The notes: generated by a model not told the origin, from the letters alone. A DNA stretch of 32,053 nt from an uncultured Lactobacillus sp. (GCA_946477855.1 CAMKZU010000017.1:1-32053), one strand, 5' to 3'. Positions 7,176 through 16,691 are shown, counted from the first letter of the stretch. Numbers and translations are program-made.

Positions 7176-8645
7176 ATGACTAAATTTGATATTGTCGTTA
7201 TTGGTGCTGGCGCTTCAGGAATTGGCGCAGGCTTAGCTGCTGCACAGAACGGCGCTAAAGTTGCGCTTTTGGAAAAGGGCGCTAAGTTTGGCGGTGCCGG
7301 TAAGTTCGGTGCCCAGGGACTGTTTGCGGCTGAAAGCACAAAGCAAAAGGCAGCAAACGTCAACTATACTGTCAAAGACGCTTATGAAGAAATAATAAAT
7401 TATACCCACCATTCTTCCAATGCCAGGATGACTAAAGCTATTGTCACTAAATCAGCTTCTACAATTGACTGGCTCAAAGAAAATGGTTTAGATACAGAGC
7501 TTGTAACCAATACCCAAGAAGTACACCAAAATCACCCCCGGACTTATCACCAGTTTATAGATAAATTTAATGGTTTTGACAGAGTAATGAACAACTTTAA
7601 AAAAGCTGGTGGCGTCTTACTGACTGAAACAACCGGTAATAAAATAATTCAGGAAAATGGTCGGGTTACTGGAGTTGAAGTTGTCCAAAATAATCAAACC
7701 AGCATTTTAGCAACTAAGGCAGTCATTTTGGCTGATGGTGGTTTTGTTGGTAATAGACAGGAAATTGCCCAAAGTCTGGCAATTGATCCGGATGATTTAT
7801 ATTCAATGGGCGAGAGGAAGGCCACTGGTGACGGCTTAAGAATGCTGCAAGAAGTTGGCGGAATTAATAATTATAAGCGAATATTTGAAAATCATGCCGC
7901 TACGGTTTTTTCAGCCTCTAATCCTAAATGGCATAATGACACAATATTTACGTTAACGTGCTTGCCTTTTTTATGGATAGATAAAGAAGGCAAGAGGTTT
8001 ACCAATGAAGATTTAGTATACGATTTTGCTCTTTGGGGCGACACGGTTTATGCCAATGGTGGCTACTATTATTTCTTGTTAGACCAAGCACTAGTTGATT
8101 ATTTGAAAACTGCCAGTCTTAATTGGACCAGCTCTTTTGAAAGAACTTTTAGATTATTAGACGGTCAGCCTATGACACATAAGGTAGGACCATTTGCTGA
8201 GATTGAAAGTGACTTGCAAGAAGCTGTACAGGAAAAGGCGGCTTATAAAGCTGATACTATTTTAGAATTGGCTGATAAGATGAATGTTGATGCTAAAGTG
8301 CTGCAGCAAAATGTTGCCCGCTACAACGAACTAGTCGCAAAGCATGGTGACACTGATTTTTATAAAGATAGTTCGTTTATGTCAATTCCGGTGGCCAAAG
8401 CACCATTCTATGCTGTACGGGCAAATTCGACTACACTGGGTACTGTTGGTGGCGGACTCGTGAATGAGAACTTTGAAGCGCTGAATGCTAGCCGCAAGGT
8501 TATTACTGGAGTTTATGCGGTTGGTAACAATGCCTCTGGAATGTTTGATTCGTCTTATCCAACAATTGAAGGCTTGAGCAATGCGTTTGCGTGGAACTCA
8601 GGTCGGATTGCCGGTGAAAAGGCAAGTGAGTTTGTAAGGGAATAA
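7176..8645 (+). CDS. FAD-dependent flavoprotein, fumarate reductase/succinate dehydrogenase-like
   Basis: Single-chain FAD_binding_2 flavoprotein, 489 aa. The N-terminus has the dinucleotide fold (VVIGAGASGIGAGLAAAQNG, then LLEKG and GGAGKFG). ATGDGLRMLQEVGG, the substrate-domain middle part, GTVGGGLVNENFEAL and YPTIEGLSNAFAWNSGRIAGE are characteristic of FrdA-type enzymes. It has no signal peptide, no FMN-binding domain and no heme domain, so it is a cytoplasmic enzyme needing an external electron donor. The substrate could be fumarate, a related unsaturated acid or a 3-oxosteroid-like compound; sequence alone does not decide. RBS AAGGAGTG is strong. Divergent from its likely LysR regulator. 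Confidence 0.85.
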   Translation: MTKFDIVVIGAGASGIGAGLAAAQNGAKVALLEKGAKFGGAGKFGAQGLFAAESTKQKAANVNYTVKDAYEEIINYTHHSSNARMTKAIVTKSASTIDWLKENGLDTELVTNTQEVHQNHPRTYHQFIDKFNGFDRVMNNFKKAGGVLLTETTGNKIIQENGRVTGVEVVQNNQTSILATKAVILADGGFVGNRQEIAQSLAIDPDDLYSMGERKATGDGLRMLQEVGGINNYKRIFENHAATVFSASNPKWHNDTIFTLTCLPFLWIDKEGKRFTNEDLVYDFALWGDTVYANGGYYYFLLDQALVDYLKTASLNWTSSFERTFRLLDGQPMTHKVGPFAEIESDLQEAVQEKAAYKADTILELADKMNVDAKVLQQNVARYNELVAKHGDTDFYKDSSFMSIPVAKAPFYAVRANSTTLGTVGGGLVNENFEALNASRKVITGVYAVGNNASGMFDSSYPTIEGLSNAFAWNSGRIAGEKASEFVRE

Positions 8646-8686
8646 TAAAAAACTATTTAAGTCAGCTTTAATAGATATGAGTAAAG

Positions 8687-8730
8687 AAGACTGGTAAGCC
8701 GTTATGTTTAGCGGGTTTAGCAGTCTTTTT
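8687..8730 (+). terminator. Imperfect intrinsic terminator
   Basis: AAGACTG...GCAGTCTT-type stem: AAGACTGGTAAGCCG pairs imperfectly with CGGGTTTAGCAGTCTT, followed by TTTTT. It ends the flavoprotein transcript. Confidence 0.6.
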
Positions 8731-8802
8731 AATTACGCTTGGCAGGGATGCTATAGTCCCACTTTTTCCCCAACATGGTTATGAATACTAATGAAAATCT
8801 CT

Positions 8803-8827
8803 CACCTTTTTTGTATTTAAAAGGGTG
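8803..8827. other. Inverted repeat upstream of the MFS gene
   Basis: CACCTTTT...AAAAGGGTG forms an 8-bp inverted repeat with one bulged base, 64 bases before the MFS start. It has no T-run after it, so it may be an operator; no protein can be named. The rest of 8646-8890 shows nothing else I can support. Confidence 0.3.
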
Positions 8828-8890
8828 TTCATTTTTAATACTTCTTGCTAAACTGGTAAATGGAATCTAAAAATAGAAAGGACTGAATAA

Positions 8891-10111
8891 ATGAAACTTA
8901 AACATGATTCTAATGAGGAAACAGAAATTAAGTTGCGCTGGCTTTTACTGGGGGAGTTAGCAACGTGGATTGGGTCGAGTTTTGTTTGGCCCTTAACTTC
9001 CGTTTATTTAAACAAACAATTACACATCAGCCTTTCTGTAATAGGGGTTGTTTTATTTTGCAATTGCGCCAGTAACGTTTTGGGTTCCCTAATAGCAGGT
9101 CGGCTATACGACCGAGTTAATCCGTACCCGTTAATCGTTACTGGACTGGGGCTTGATGCACTGGTCTTATTCTGTATGGCGTTTTTCCATGGCTGGCCGG
9201 AATACTGGTTTTGGCTTATTCTTACAGGCTGTATTAGCGGCTGGAATGGGACTTTAATCAACTCAATTGCAACCAGTTTGCACAATTACTCGGGTCGCTA
9301 TGTGTTTAATTTGGTCTATTTTGCCCAGAATGTAGGAACTGTTACTGGTACGCTGTTAGTAGGGTATCTGTATGATTTTTCAATCGAATTTCTGTTCCTT
9401 TTGGCAGCGTCATTATTTGCGATTGCCTGCATTAACGCCGCAATTCACTATCGCCCTATTAGTACTTATCACAAAAAGCGGCAAAAGAATGTTGCTGAAA
9501 AGGGCGAGAAACCTAAAAGTGAATCGATGCCTAAGTATAACTTTATGCTCATGATCGGATTTTTGATTTCACTTGCTGTGACTTGGCTCATGTACATGAA
9601 CTGGGAGTCTAATTTATCCGTTTATATGGTTTCGCTTGGAATACCATTTCATTTATACAGCTTGTTATGGACGTTAAATGGTGCGATTATCGTTACTGTG
9701 CAAGTAATTTTGGCACGCTTTCCGCATCTTTTTAAAAATCTTTTCCACCAAATCATTTTTGGGACGCTTATGTTTGCTATTTCATTTGCGACGTTGATTT
9801 TTGCCAAAGATTTTGCGCATTTCGCACTCTCAATGGTAGTTTTGACTTTGGGTGAGGCGACTGCTTTTCCAGCTGTTCCAGCTTACATTAACGACCTGTC
9901 ACCTCTTAGCAGTAAGGGTAAATATCAGGGCGAAATTAATGTTGCGCGGGGAATAGGACAAGCTTTTGGACCACTGTTTGGTGGTTTAGTAATTGACCGG
10001 GCAGGCTATATTCCCTTTTTCATAATTGCTGCTTGCGGTATTTTTATGATGATTGTGCTTCTACTGCCACTCCATGCGAAATTGCGTAAGCACATTACTC
10101 TTTACAAGTAA
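8891..10111 (+). CDS. MFS transporter, 12 transmembrane segments
   Basis: Major facilitator superfamily permease of the cytoplasmic membrane, 406 aa. A charged cytoplasmic N-terminus is followed by TM1 (LLLGELATWIGSSFVWPL). A degenerate motif A follows TM2 (AGRLYDRVNPYPLI). Six segments precede a charged central loop (about residues 190-215, rich in Lys and Glu), then six more; the TM11 region GQAFGPLFGGLVIDRAGYIPFF mirrors motif A of the C-terminal half. Architecture resembles drug/H+ antiporters, but the cargo is unknown. RBS AAAGGA. It stands between the flavoprotein terminator and pepO and may be a single unit. Confidence 0.85.
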   Translation: MKLKHDSNEETEIKLRWLLLGELATWIGSSFVWPLTSVYLNKQLHISLSVIGVVLFCNCASNVLGSLIAGRLYDRVNPYPLIVTGLGLDALVLFCMAFFHGWPEYWFWLILTGCISGWNGTLINSIATSLHNYSGRYVFNLVYFAQNVGTVTGTLLVGYLYDFSIEFLFLLAASLFAIACINAAIHYRPISTYHKKRQKNVAEKGEKPKSESMPKYNFMLMIGFLISLAVTWLMYMNWESNLSVYMVSLGIPFHLYSLLWTLNGAIIVTVQVILARFPHLFKNLFHQIIFGTLMFAISFATLIFAKDFAHFALSMVVLTLGEATAFPAVPAYINDLSPLSSKGKYQGEINVARGIGQAFGPLFGGLVIDRAGYIPFFIIAACGIFMMIVLLLPLHAKLRKHITLYK

Positions 10112-10204
10112 TTTGTAAAGACTTTTTAATATTAACAGCATGATTAAAATGATAATATTAATTTAGTCTATTTTTAATTTAAATGAAAAGGGAGGACTCT
10201 TTTG

Positions 10205-12154
10205 ATGAATAAAAACTTCGCAGTTCGCGGCGGTAGTGGTAATATTATCGAACCCAATGTTGGGGCGCGTCCGCAAGATAACTTGTATTTAGCAATTAAC
10301 TCTGAGTGGATTGAAAAAACCAAAATTCCTGAAGACCGTTCACGGATGGCTTCTTTTGACGGCATTGACGTTGAAGTTGAAAAGAACTTGATGCAAGACT
10401 TTGCAGATTTTGCTTCTGGTAAAAAAGAAATTCCGAATGTACCTAATTTGGCGGAAGCCGTTAAGTTGTATCAAATTGCCAAAGACTTTGATAAGAGAAA
10501 TAAAGACGGTGCTGAACCAATTCAAGCTGATTTGGAAATGCTTGCCGGATTAAAGGACTTTTCAGATTTTAATTTGAATGCGCCTGACTTAGCAACTTTT
10601 GCCTTACTCCCATTTAGCTTTGGCGTTTCACCTGACATGAAGAATACCAAAGTTAATGTTTTATGCTTCTCGGGTCCTGGCACATTTTTACCTGACACTA
10701 CAACTTATCAAACTCCTGATGCACCTCAATTGTTAGATACTTTGCAAAAGCAGTCAGTTAAGCTTTTAACCATGGCTGGTATTGATCAGGCTAAAGCAGA
10801 AAAATATGCAGAAGATGCTATTAAGTTTGATGCTAAGCTATCTAAGATTGTTAAGTCTACAGAAGAATGGGCAGATTATCCTGCTACTTACAATCCAATG
10901 AAGATTGCAGATTTTGAAGCTAAGTTTGATCAATTCAAGATTGCTTACTACTTGAAAGAAGCAATTGGCGAAGAACCAGAACGAATTATTGTTGAAGAAC
11001 CACGCTACTTGGATCACATTAACGAAATTATCAATGAAGAAAACTTTGATGAAATCAAGGGCTGGATGATTGTTATCTTTATTAACGCGGCTGCTGACTC
11101 CTTGTCACAAGACTTCCGAGAAGCAGCGTTTCCATTTAGTCAAGCTTTATATGGTCAGCCTAAATTATCCAGTGGTGAAAAGCAGGCTTATCATATTGCA
11201 AATGAAGCATTTAGTGAAGTAGTTGGTGTCTATTACGGACAAACCTATTTTGGTGAAGATGCCAAAAAAGACGTTGAAGATATGATTCACCGTATGCTTG
11301 AAGTATATAAGGAGCGCCTGCAAAATAATGATTGGCTTTCCGAACAAACTAAGAAACGTGCAATTATTAAACTAGATGCACTGGTTTTGAAGATCGGTTA
11401 TCCAAGTAAGATTGAAGAAATTTACAATCGCTTAAAGGTGGTTCCAGCTAGTGAGGGTGGCAGCCTTTATTCAAATGAACGTGCATTTACCATTGAGCAG
11501 CAAAAGTACAACATTGAGCAACTCCACAAAGAAGTTGACCGGACTGTTTGGGCAATGCCGGGTAACTTGGTTAACGCCTGCTATGACCCTCAAAGAAATG
11601 ATCTGACTTTCCCTGCAGCTATTTTGCAAAAACCATTTTACGATTTGAAACAAGATAGAGCAGCCAACTTTGGTGGTATCGGTTCTGTTATCGCCCACGA
11701 AGTTTCCCACGCCTTTGATAACAATGGTGCTCAATTCGATGAATTAGGCAACATGGAGAATTGGTGGACTGACGAAGACTACGCTGAATTTAAGAAGCGT
11801 ACGCAAGCTGAAATTGACTTGTTTGATGGTATTGAATACGGTCCAGTTAAGCTTAACGGTAAGCAGATCGTTTCTGAAAATATCGCTGATCAAGGTGGTT
11901 TGACTGCTGCAGTTGAAGCCGCTAAGAATGAAAATGATGATTTAAAGAAATTATTTGAAAACTTCGCGCGGATTTGGGCTAATAAGCAACTGACCGAGGC
12001 AATTAAGAGCCAGACTGCAGTTGATGTTCACGCACCCGGTCCTCTGCGTGCTAACGTTCAAAGTCAATGTCAAGATGACTTCTACAAGACTTTTGACGTT
12101 AAGCCGGAAGACGGTATGTGGCTAGACCCTGAAAAACGTGTACACATCTGGTAA
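10205..12154 (+). CDS. pepO: Endopeptidase O, M13 (neprilysin) family
   Basis: Zinc endopeptidase that degrades oligopeptides, cytoplasmic in lactobacilli (no signal peptide). The zinc site is HEVSH (about residues 498-502) with third ligand Glu in ENIADQGG (about 558) and the catalytic-support Asp four residues on. The substrate-binding segment NACYDPQRNDLTFPAAIL stands for the family's NAYY/F motif, and APGPLRAN plus the terminal Trp are family-typical. Length 649 aa is standard. A TTG at 10202 precedes the ATG at 10205; I prefer ATG because GGAGG is 9 bases from it. Ends in a strong terminator. In lactobacilli it supports growth on casein-derived peptides. Confidence 0.95.
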   Translation: MNKNFAVRGGSGNIIEPNVGARPQDNLYLAINSEWIEKTKIPEDRSRMASFDGIDVEVEKNLMQDFADFASGKKEIPNVPNLAEAVKLYQIAKDFDKRNKDGAEPIQADLEMLAGLKDFSDFNLNAPDLATFALLPFSFGVSPDMKNTKVNVLCFSGPGTFLPDTTTYQTPDAPQLLDTLQKQSVKLLTMAGIDQAKAEKYAEDAIKFDAKLSKIVKSTEEWADYPATYNPMKIADFEAKFDQFKIAYYLKEAIGEEPERIIVEEPRYLDHINEIINEENFDEIKGWMIVIFINAAADSLSQDFREAAFPFSQALYGQPKLSSGEKQAYHIANEAFSEVVGVYYGQTYFGEDAKKDVEDMIHRMLEVYKERLQNNDWLSEQTKKRAIIKLDALVLKIGYPSKIEEIYNRLKVVPASEGGSLYSNERAFTIEQQKYNIEQLHKEVDRTVWAMPGNLVNACYDPQRNDLTFPAAILQKPFYDLKQDRAANFGGIGSVIAHEVSHAFDNNGAQFDELGNMENWWTDEDYAEFKKRTQAEIDLFDGIEYGPVKLNGKQIVSENIADQGGLTAAVEAAKNENDDLKKLFENFARIWANKQLTEAIKSQTAVDVHAPGPLRANVQSQCQDDFYKTFDVKPEDGMWLDPEKRVHIW

Positions 12155-12170
12155 TTATTTGTAATAATGC

Positions 12171-12209
12171 AAAAACCATTGTTCTAATTGGTTAGAACAA
12201 TGGTTTTTT
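12171..12209. terminator. Strong terminator after pepO
   Basis: AAAAACCATTGTTCTAA, a 4-nt loop, then TTAGAACAATGGTTTTTT: a perfect 17-bp stem flanked by A and T runs. Confidence 0.95.
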
Positions 12210-12282
12210 AGTGCGTAAAGATAGCTAGAAGTTACTAGATACAAGTCGAAATATCTTAATCACTTTTGATACCAAAGAAAAG

Positions 12283-12333
12283 CCAGATTATATTACTGTG
12301 ATATGCGCAAAGAAGGTTAACGTGTTAATCTGG
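12283..12333. repeat. Inverted repeat with possible decayed coding tail
   Basis: CCAGATTA (12283-12290) and TAATCTGG (12326-12333) are perfect 8-bp inverted copies 35 bases apart. The same stretch is an open frame without a start codon (DTKEKPDYITVICAKKVN..., stop TAA just after 12333), so it could be a gene remnant. Neither reading is strong. The surrounding 12210-12399 otherwise shows nothing I can name. Confidence 0.25.
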
Positions 12334-12399
12334 GAATAATTCTTTGACCCTGCAAGTAGGCTAATTCTGCTAAATTTAAAAATAGATTAAAAATAGTTG

Positions 12400-12427
12400 T
12401 TGAAACAAGCTTTAAATTTAATATAAT
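12400..12427 (+). promoter_or_regulatory. Promoter directly abutting the CPBP start codon
   Basis: TTGAAA (12400-12405), 16-base spacer, perfect TATAAT (12422-12427). Only 9 bases separate the -10 element from the ATG at 12437, so the predicted transcript start falls on or next to the start codon. No Shine-Dalgarno sequence is present. Confidence 0.6.
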
Positions 12428-12436
12428 ATAAGTATT

Positions 12437-13693
12437 ATGAAGAACATAAATCAAGATGCTGGAACAATAAAGACATTAAAATCAAATAGGACAATAAAAA
12501 TTTTTCATTTAGCACAAACTGTGGTTCAATTATTAATCTTACTGCTTTGTGCTACTTTGAATTTTGTTGATAAAAATCTTTTTAATCAAACCCAAAAGAT
12601 TGCTATTATACTCTCTCTTATTCTTACTTGTTTACAATTTTCTTTGTTGCAGAATGAGAGTGAAAAGCCTAAAAGATTGCAATTGGTCAACCATTACGTT
12701 GAAACCATAGCGATATGTTGCACTTTGCCTATTAGTCTGGCTTTACTGACTAAGTTACTAAATCAATATCATTTGATCAATGTTACTTTTTGGATGCTTT
12801 TGGTTACTTGCTATGCCTTTGTTATGTACATTCCAATGACTAAATTAGCCTTGTGTCGGGTAAGTAACAATTGGGGAAGAATTTTGCTACTTATATTTGT
12901 TGTCTATGGTCAAGTAATGTGGACTGCCAGTTTCATTGCTGGGCACTTACGGTACAACAAGGTACTGCTTCAGATAAATAATTCTGGCTTGTCTGGTATT
13001 CCTATTTTAATCATTATTACTGCCTTGGTAATGCCTAGTTGGAAAATACAAAAACCGCACTTTGTATATAGTCGGAATGACTCAATTCTGTTTTCTAGCT
13101 TAGTAACTTTGCTTTTAGCAGGACATTTACTTTTAATTGCTATGCCTCATTTGGACAATGTTGTTAACATTGCTGATACTCTGAATTACTACTTCGATCA
13201 AATCAATCTTGGTATTATTGGTTCAGCTATCGAGGCGGGTATTGCTGAAGAATGGCTGGTACGTTTTATCGTTATTGCCCTTCTTGCGCAAATTTTTCAA
13301 AGCAATAAGTATCGTATATACTTAATTGTTTTATTTGACGGACTGATTTTTGGATCGTGGCATTTAACGAATATCGGCCATCAAACTCCCTTGGCAACTT
13401 TGCACCAAATACTTGAAATAGGGAGTTGGGGATTTGTAATTGCCGCTGTTTACCTATACACACACTCGCTACTCTTAACCATGACCTATCATGGCTTATA
13501 CGATTTTATTATCTTTCTGTTTCAGGGTGGCATTAACACATACGGCGATTCAATTACATCTGCAGTGCAACCTACTATGGGCGACTGGCAGGCGGTCTTT
13601 TTCAGAGTAGCTATCTATACAGCCATCGCCTTACTCATTATTTATAGCAAACGTAGACAAAATGTAATCGCCCGAAATTTGGCTCAAATGTAA
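12437..13693 (+). CDS. CPBP-family intramembrane metalloprotease-like protein
   Basis: Polytopic membrane protein, 418 aa, with about eight to ten hydrophobic segments. The C-terminal half carries the CPBP (CAAX protease and bacteriocin-processing, Abi) motifs in order: EEWLVR (Glu271, Glu272, Arg276), FGSWH (His309) and HGLYD (His352). All proposed catalytic residues are present, so it should be active. In lactobacilli such proteins occur as bacteriocin-immunity-like genes or as general membrane proteases; no bacteriocin gene is visible next to it. The N-terminal ~180 residues add extra TM segments outside the core. The start has no ribosome-binding site and appears leaderless. AT-rich codon use is slightly stronger than in neighbours. 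Confidence 0.8.
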   Translation: MKNINQDAGTIKTLKSNRTIKIFHLAQTVVQLLILLLCATLNFVDKNLFNQTQKIAIILSLILTCLQFSLLQNESEKPKRLQLVNHYVETIAICCTLPISLALLTKLLNQYHLINVTFWMLLVTCYAFVMYIPMTKLALCRVSNNWGRILLLIFVVYGQVMWTASFIAGHLRYNKVLLQINNSGLSGIPILIIITALVMPSWKIQKPHFVYSRNDSILFSSLVTLLLAGHLLLIAMPHLDNVVNIADTLNYYFDQINLGIIGSAIEAGIAEEWLVRFIVIALLAQIFQSNKYRIYLIVLFDGLIFGSWHLTNIGHQTPLATLHQILEIGSWGFVIAAVYLYTHSLLLTMTYHGLYDFIIFLFQGGINTYGDSITSAVQPTMGDWQAVFFRVAIYTAIALLIIYSKRRQNVIARNLAQM

Positions 13694-13846
13694 TATTTTA
13701 AATTGTAGTAGCTGACTTCATCTCAGCTGTCTAAAAATAATTTTACTGCCCAGTTCAAGGTGAGCAGCTTTTATAAAAGGAAAGTTAGTCGCTGATCCGA
13801 ACTGTTCTTAATTTCTTTGCGTAATCTAGGAACTAAAAAAGCATAT

Positions 13847-13883
13847 AAAAAAGCATTGAATAATAAAAATCAATGCCTTTTTT
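13847..13883. terminator. Bidirectional terminator between CPBP gene and kup
   Basis: AAAAAAGCATTGA, a 10-nt A-rich loop, TCAATGCCTTTTTT. The stem has A- and T-runs on the two sides and serves the convergent genes. Confidence 0.8.
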
Positions 13884-13922
13884 GTTGGACTGAAATAATA
13901 TTTTTACCAGTCTCTATAGATA

Positions 13923-15953
13923 TTAATCAAATTCTTTATTCTTTAGATTAGAATAGTCGCGCGGCGCAACCCTCTTGATATGTAAGTTATGTCTTGGCTT
14001 GCCCAAGATAAGAGGTACCTGTTCGACAACAGTGTCGGTGTATTCCAAGCCAAACCAAGATGCTGGATTAGATGAGAGGTTCTGTAACCAGACTCTTGCT
14101 TTCAACATCACTTTTTCAAAGCCCTTCAATCTTGTAAGGGGACTGACAGCTTCATTGACGATTACAAACGAGAAGTCACCTACTTTACGTCCTGGGGTAG
14201 TGGTGTAATCTTGAGGTTGTGCTTCAATTGTGCCATCTTTGATCAAGTCGTGAACTATTTGACGCAAGTAAACGTTAACGCTGGTTTGCTTTTTAAACCC
14301 GAGATAAAGCTGCACGTTAATGACGTTTTTAGTGCCATAAGTATTAACGGCATATCTGGCAGTGAACGGCTCGTTAGTGATGTTAACTGTTACAAACCAA
14401 TATGCCTTTGCTCGTTTAGGTCTTTTATCCAAAATAGAATACATAATCTCACGCTTAATAAATTTATTGTATTTAACTTTGGCCATGTAAACCAAGTTAG
14501 TAGCGTAAGTGGGGTAATCATCATCGTGGCTTAAGTCCGTCAGCATATCAGTATATTCGTCTAACCGCACATAAGTATGCGCACCTTCGTGCTTATCGCG
14601 CACTTTGTTACCAAAGTACCAGATGAACATAATGACACCAATGAAACCAGCAATTAAGACGGTAACATAGCCTCCGTGCATAAATTTGGTCAGACTGGAA
14701 ATCAAGAACATGCCCTCAATAAAGCCAAAGGCAAGTAGGAAGCACAGACGCAATATTAGCGGATGATGTTTTGAACCCAAGTATTCAAATAAAAGCAGGG
14801 TAGTCATCAACATGGTAACTGTAATTGACAGACCGTAGGCTGCTTCCATGTGTTCTGATGTCCGGAAGAAAATTACTATGGCAATAGTAGCTATACAGAT
14901 CATCTTGTTTACCGATGGAATATAAATTTGACCATGCTTGGTCGTAGGGTAATTAATATTCATTCGCGGCAAAAACTTTAAACCACTGGCTTCTGAAACC
15001 AGTGTAAACGACCCCGTAATCAACGCCTGAGAAGCAATGATTGCGGCAATGGTAGCTAAGATAATCGCAAATAAACGCAAATCATCGGGCACAGCTTCAA
15101 AGAACGGGTTAAGTTCACCGCCATGAGGCTGATAATTAGGGTTTTGCAGTATCCAAACACCTTGACCCAGATAATTTAAGGTTAAGCAGAGAAAAACATA
15201 GGGCCATGATCCCCGAATATTGCCTTTACCAACATGACCTACGTCGGAATAGAGGGCTTCCGCGCCAGTAGTGGCAAGGAAGATAGAACCTAGAATAAAA
15301 ATACCTGCCTTGTTGGAGGGACTAAACAGAACTTTAATTGCCCATACAGGATTAAGTGCTTCTAAGATCGACCAGTCATTCGTCATATTGTAGACGCCGA
15401 TTATTCCCAAAAATGTAAACCAGACAAACATGATTGGACCGAAAGCTTTGCCAATACTGCTGGTGCCAAGCATTTGAATTGAAAACAGCACCAGCAAAAT
15501 TGCAATCGTGATGATGATAACAGCATTTTGGTTAGGTACAGGAACGCTGGAGCCAAAGTGCATATTCTTAAGTCCCTCAATCGAAGTGGTGACCGTTACC
15601 GCTGGCGTCAATGTACCGTCAGCTAGGAGCGCCGCTCCTCCGATTAGAGCCGGCATGACCAGCCACTTGGCCCGTTTACGTACTAATGCGTATAACGCAA
15701 ATATTCCGCCTTCACCACGGTTAGTAGCTCTAAGAGCAATCAGGACGTACTTCACGGTGGTTAATAATGTTACCGTCCAAAAAATTAAAGAAATTGAACC
15801 TAAAATCAATTCCCGATTAACGTTGGCAATACCACCATTTCCCGTAACGATTGACTTCATTACATAGAGCGGACTAGTTCCGATATCACCATATACAATT
15901 CCGATGGTAATTAATAAACCGGCAGCTGAAATCCGCTTCTTATTTTTATCCAT
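13923..15953 (-). CDS. kup: Potassium uptake permease Kup
   Basis: K+ uptake (probably H+-coupled) across the cytoplasmic membrane. The 676-aa protein has the KUP layout: about 12 TM segments in residues 10-450 and a cytoplasmic C-terminal domain of ~200 residues. The signature AGLLITIGIVYGDIGTSPLYV is at residues 11-31, followed by the family-typical RATNRGEGGIFALYALVR and the TTGAEALYSDVGHVG loop. The start has GGGAG 12 bases upstream. The short space before it (about 50 bases to the next terminator) leaves no room for a c-di-AMP riboswitch; Kup proteins of relatives are instead controlled at protein level by c-di-AMP, which may hold here. It sits between CPBP and S-layer regions as a single unit. 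Confidence 0.95.
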   Translation of the reverse strand: MDKNKKRISAAGLLITIGIVYGDIGTSPLYVMKSIVTGNGGIANVNRELILGSISLIFWTVTLLTTVKYVLIALRATNRGEGGIFALYALVRKRAKWLVMPALIGGAALLADGTLTPAVTVTTSIEGLKNMHFGSSVPVPNQNAVIIITIAILLVLFSIQMLGTSSIGKAFGPIMFVWFTFLGIIGVYNMTNDWSILEALNPVWAIKVLFSPSNKAGIFILGSIFLATTGAEALYSDVGHVGKGNIRGSWPYVFLCLTLNYLGQGVWILQNPNYQPHGGELNPFFEAVPDDLRLFAIILATIAAIIASQALITGSFTLVSEASGLKFLPRMNINYPTTKHGQIYIPSVNKMICIATIAIVIFFRTSEHMEAAYGLSITVTMLMTTLLLFEYLGSKHHPLILRLCFLLAFGFIEGMFLISSLTKFMHGGYVTVLIAGFIGVIMFIWYFGNKVRDKHEGAHTYVRLDEYTDMLTDLSHDDDYPTYATNLVYMAKVKYNKFIKREIMYSILDKRPKRAKAYWFVTVNITNEPFTARYAVNTYGTKNVINVQLYLGFKKQTSVNVYLRQIVHDLIKDGTIEAQPQDYTTTPGRKVGDFSFVIVNEAVSPLTRLKGFEKVMLKARVWLQNLSSNPASWFGLEYTDTVVEQVPLILGKPRHNLHIKRVAPRDYSNLKNKEFD

Positions 15954-16000
15954 AGTAATTATGTACTCCCATAGACAATATTTTAAAGTTTGCTTTAAGT

Positions 16001-16030
16001 AAAAAAGAATGTCATCTTGGCATTCTCTTT
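16001..16030 (-). terminator. Terminator of the acidic-protein gene
   Basis: On the minus strand AGAATG, a 9-nt loop and CATTCT are followed by TTTTTT. It separates the gene at 16074 from kup. Confidence 0.7.
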
Positions 16031-16073
16031 TAAGTATCTATTTTGTTCTTTTTTTTGCTATTACACAAGTAAA

Positions 16074-16517
16074 TTATGATAAAGAAGTAGGAATATTATT
16101 GCGACGATCTTCGTACCAGTTGTCCCAATCATCGTATGATGTCATCTTGGTGGCATCAACATTATCTTTGTCTGCAATTTGGTCAATTATACTTTGGAAG
16201 TTTTGTGCATGATATTGCAATACATGCTTAACTAATTCCTTGCGGCTAAAGTGAATGTTGTCCAGAAGATAGTGGTTAATATCAACCATGTTGGAGTTAT
16301 CATCGTACAAGTTCATGATTTCTAAATCGCGTTGATTAAACTTGGAAATATAAAAATCAGCAAAGACTGTTAAATGTTCAGGTTGCTCAGCAAATTCTTC
16401 CTGTGGCATAGTAGTCCATTCAGCATCGGGCATCACAACCTTGATTTCTTCTTTTTCGTCTTTTTCTTGTTCTTTTTCGTTATCTTTATCTGTGCTATTA
16501 TTTTCTTTTTCAGTCAA
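16074..16517 (-). CDS. Hypothetical acidic protein, 147 aa
   Basis: I do not recognise this family. The first ~30 residues are a disordered, highly charged tract of Glu, Lys and Asp (TEKENNSTDKDNEKEQEKDEKEE), followed by a compact ~115-residue part with many aromatic and acidic residues (VFADFYISKFNQRDLEIMNLY; TSYDDWDNWYEDRR). No signal peptide or membrane segment, so cytoplasmic. Translation appears to start at TTG (16515-16517) with GGAG nine bases upstream; no better ATG exists upstream. It has its own terminator at 16001-16030. Confidence 0.7.
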   Translation of the reverse strand: MTEKENNSTDKDNEKEQEKDEKEEIKVVMPDAEWTTMPQEEFAEQPEHLTVFADFYISKFNQRDLEIMNLYDDNSNMVDINHYLLDNIHFSRKELVKHVLQYHAQNFQSIIDQIADKDNVDATKMTSYDDWDNWYEDRRNNIPTSLS

Positions 16518-16691
16518 AGCAAGACACTCCTTTAATAAAAATAGGAAACGTGAAAGTCAATAGTCATTTTACAGAGTTTAACCTATAAAAGCAACTATTG
16601 AACCAATTTACTATCTACATAATAGTAGTTTTTGTCAAAAATTAGCAAATTAGAGCATTTAGTCTATTTGTAAAAATTGCGCTCGGGGATG

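Noticed and set aside
12210-12399. Insertion sequence remnant
   Set aside because: Only an 8-bp inverted repeat; no transposase signature or target duplication was seen.
15508-15867. Long plus-strand open frames inside kup
   Set aside because: They are antisense shadows of a strongly recognised Kup reading frame and have no ribosome site.
15954-16000. c-di-AMP riboswitch ahead of kup
   Set aside because: Fewer than 50 bases lie between the start codon and the neighbouring terminator, too short for the ydaO-type fold.
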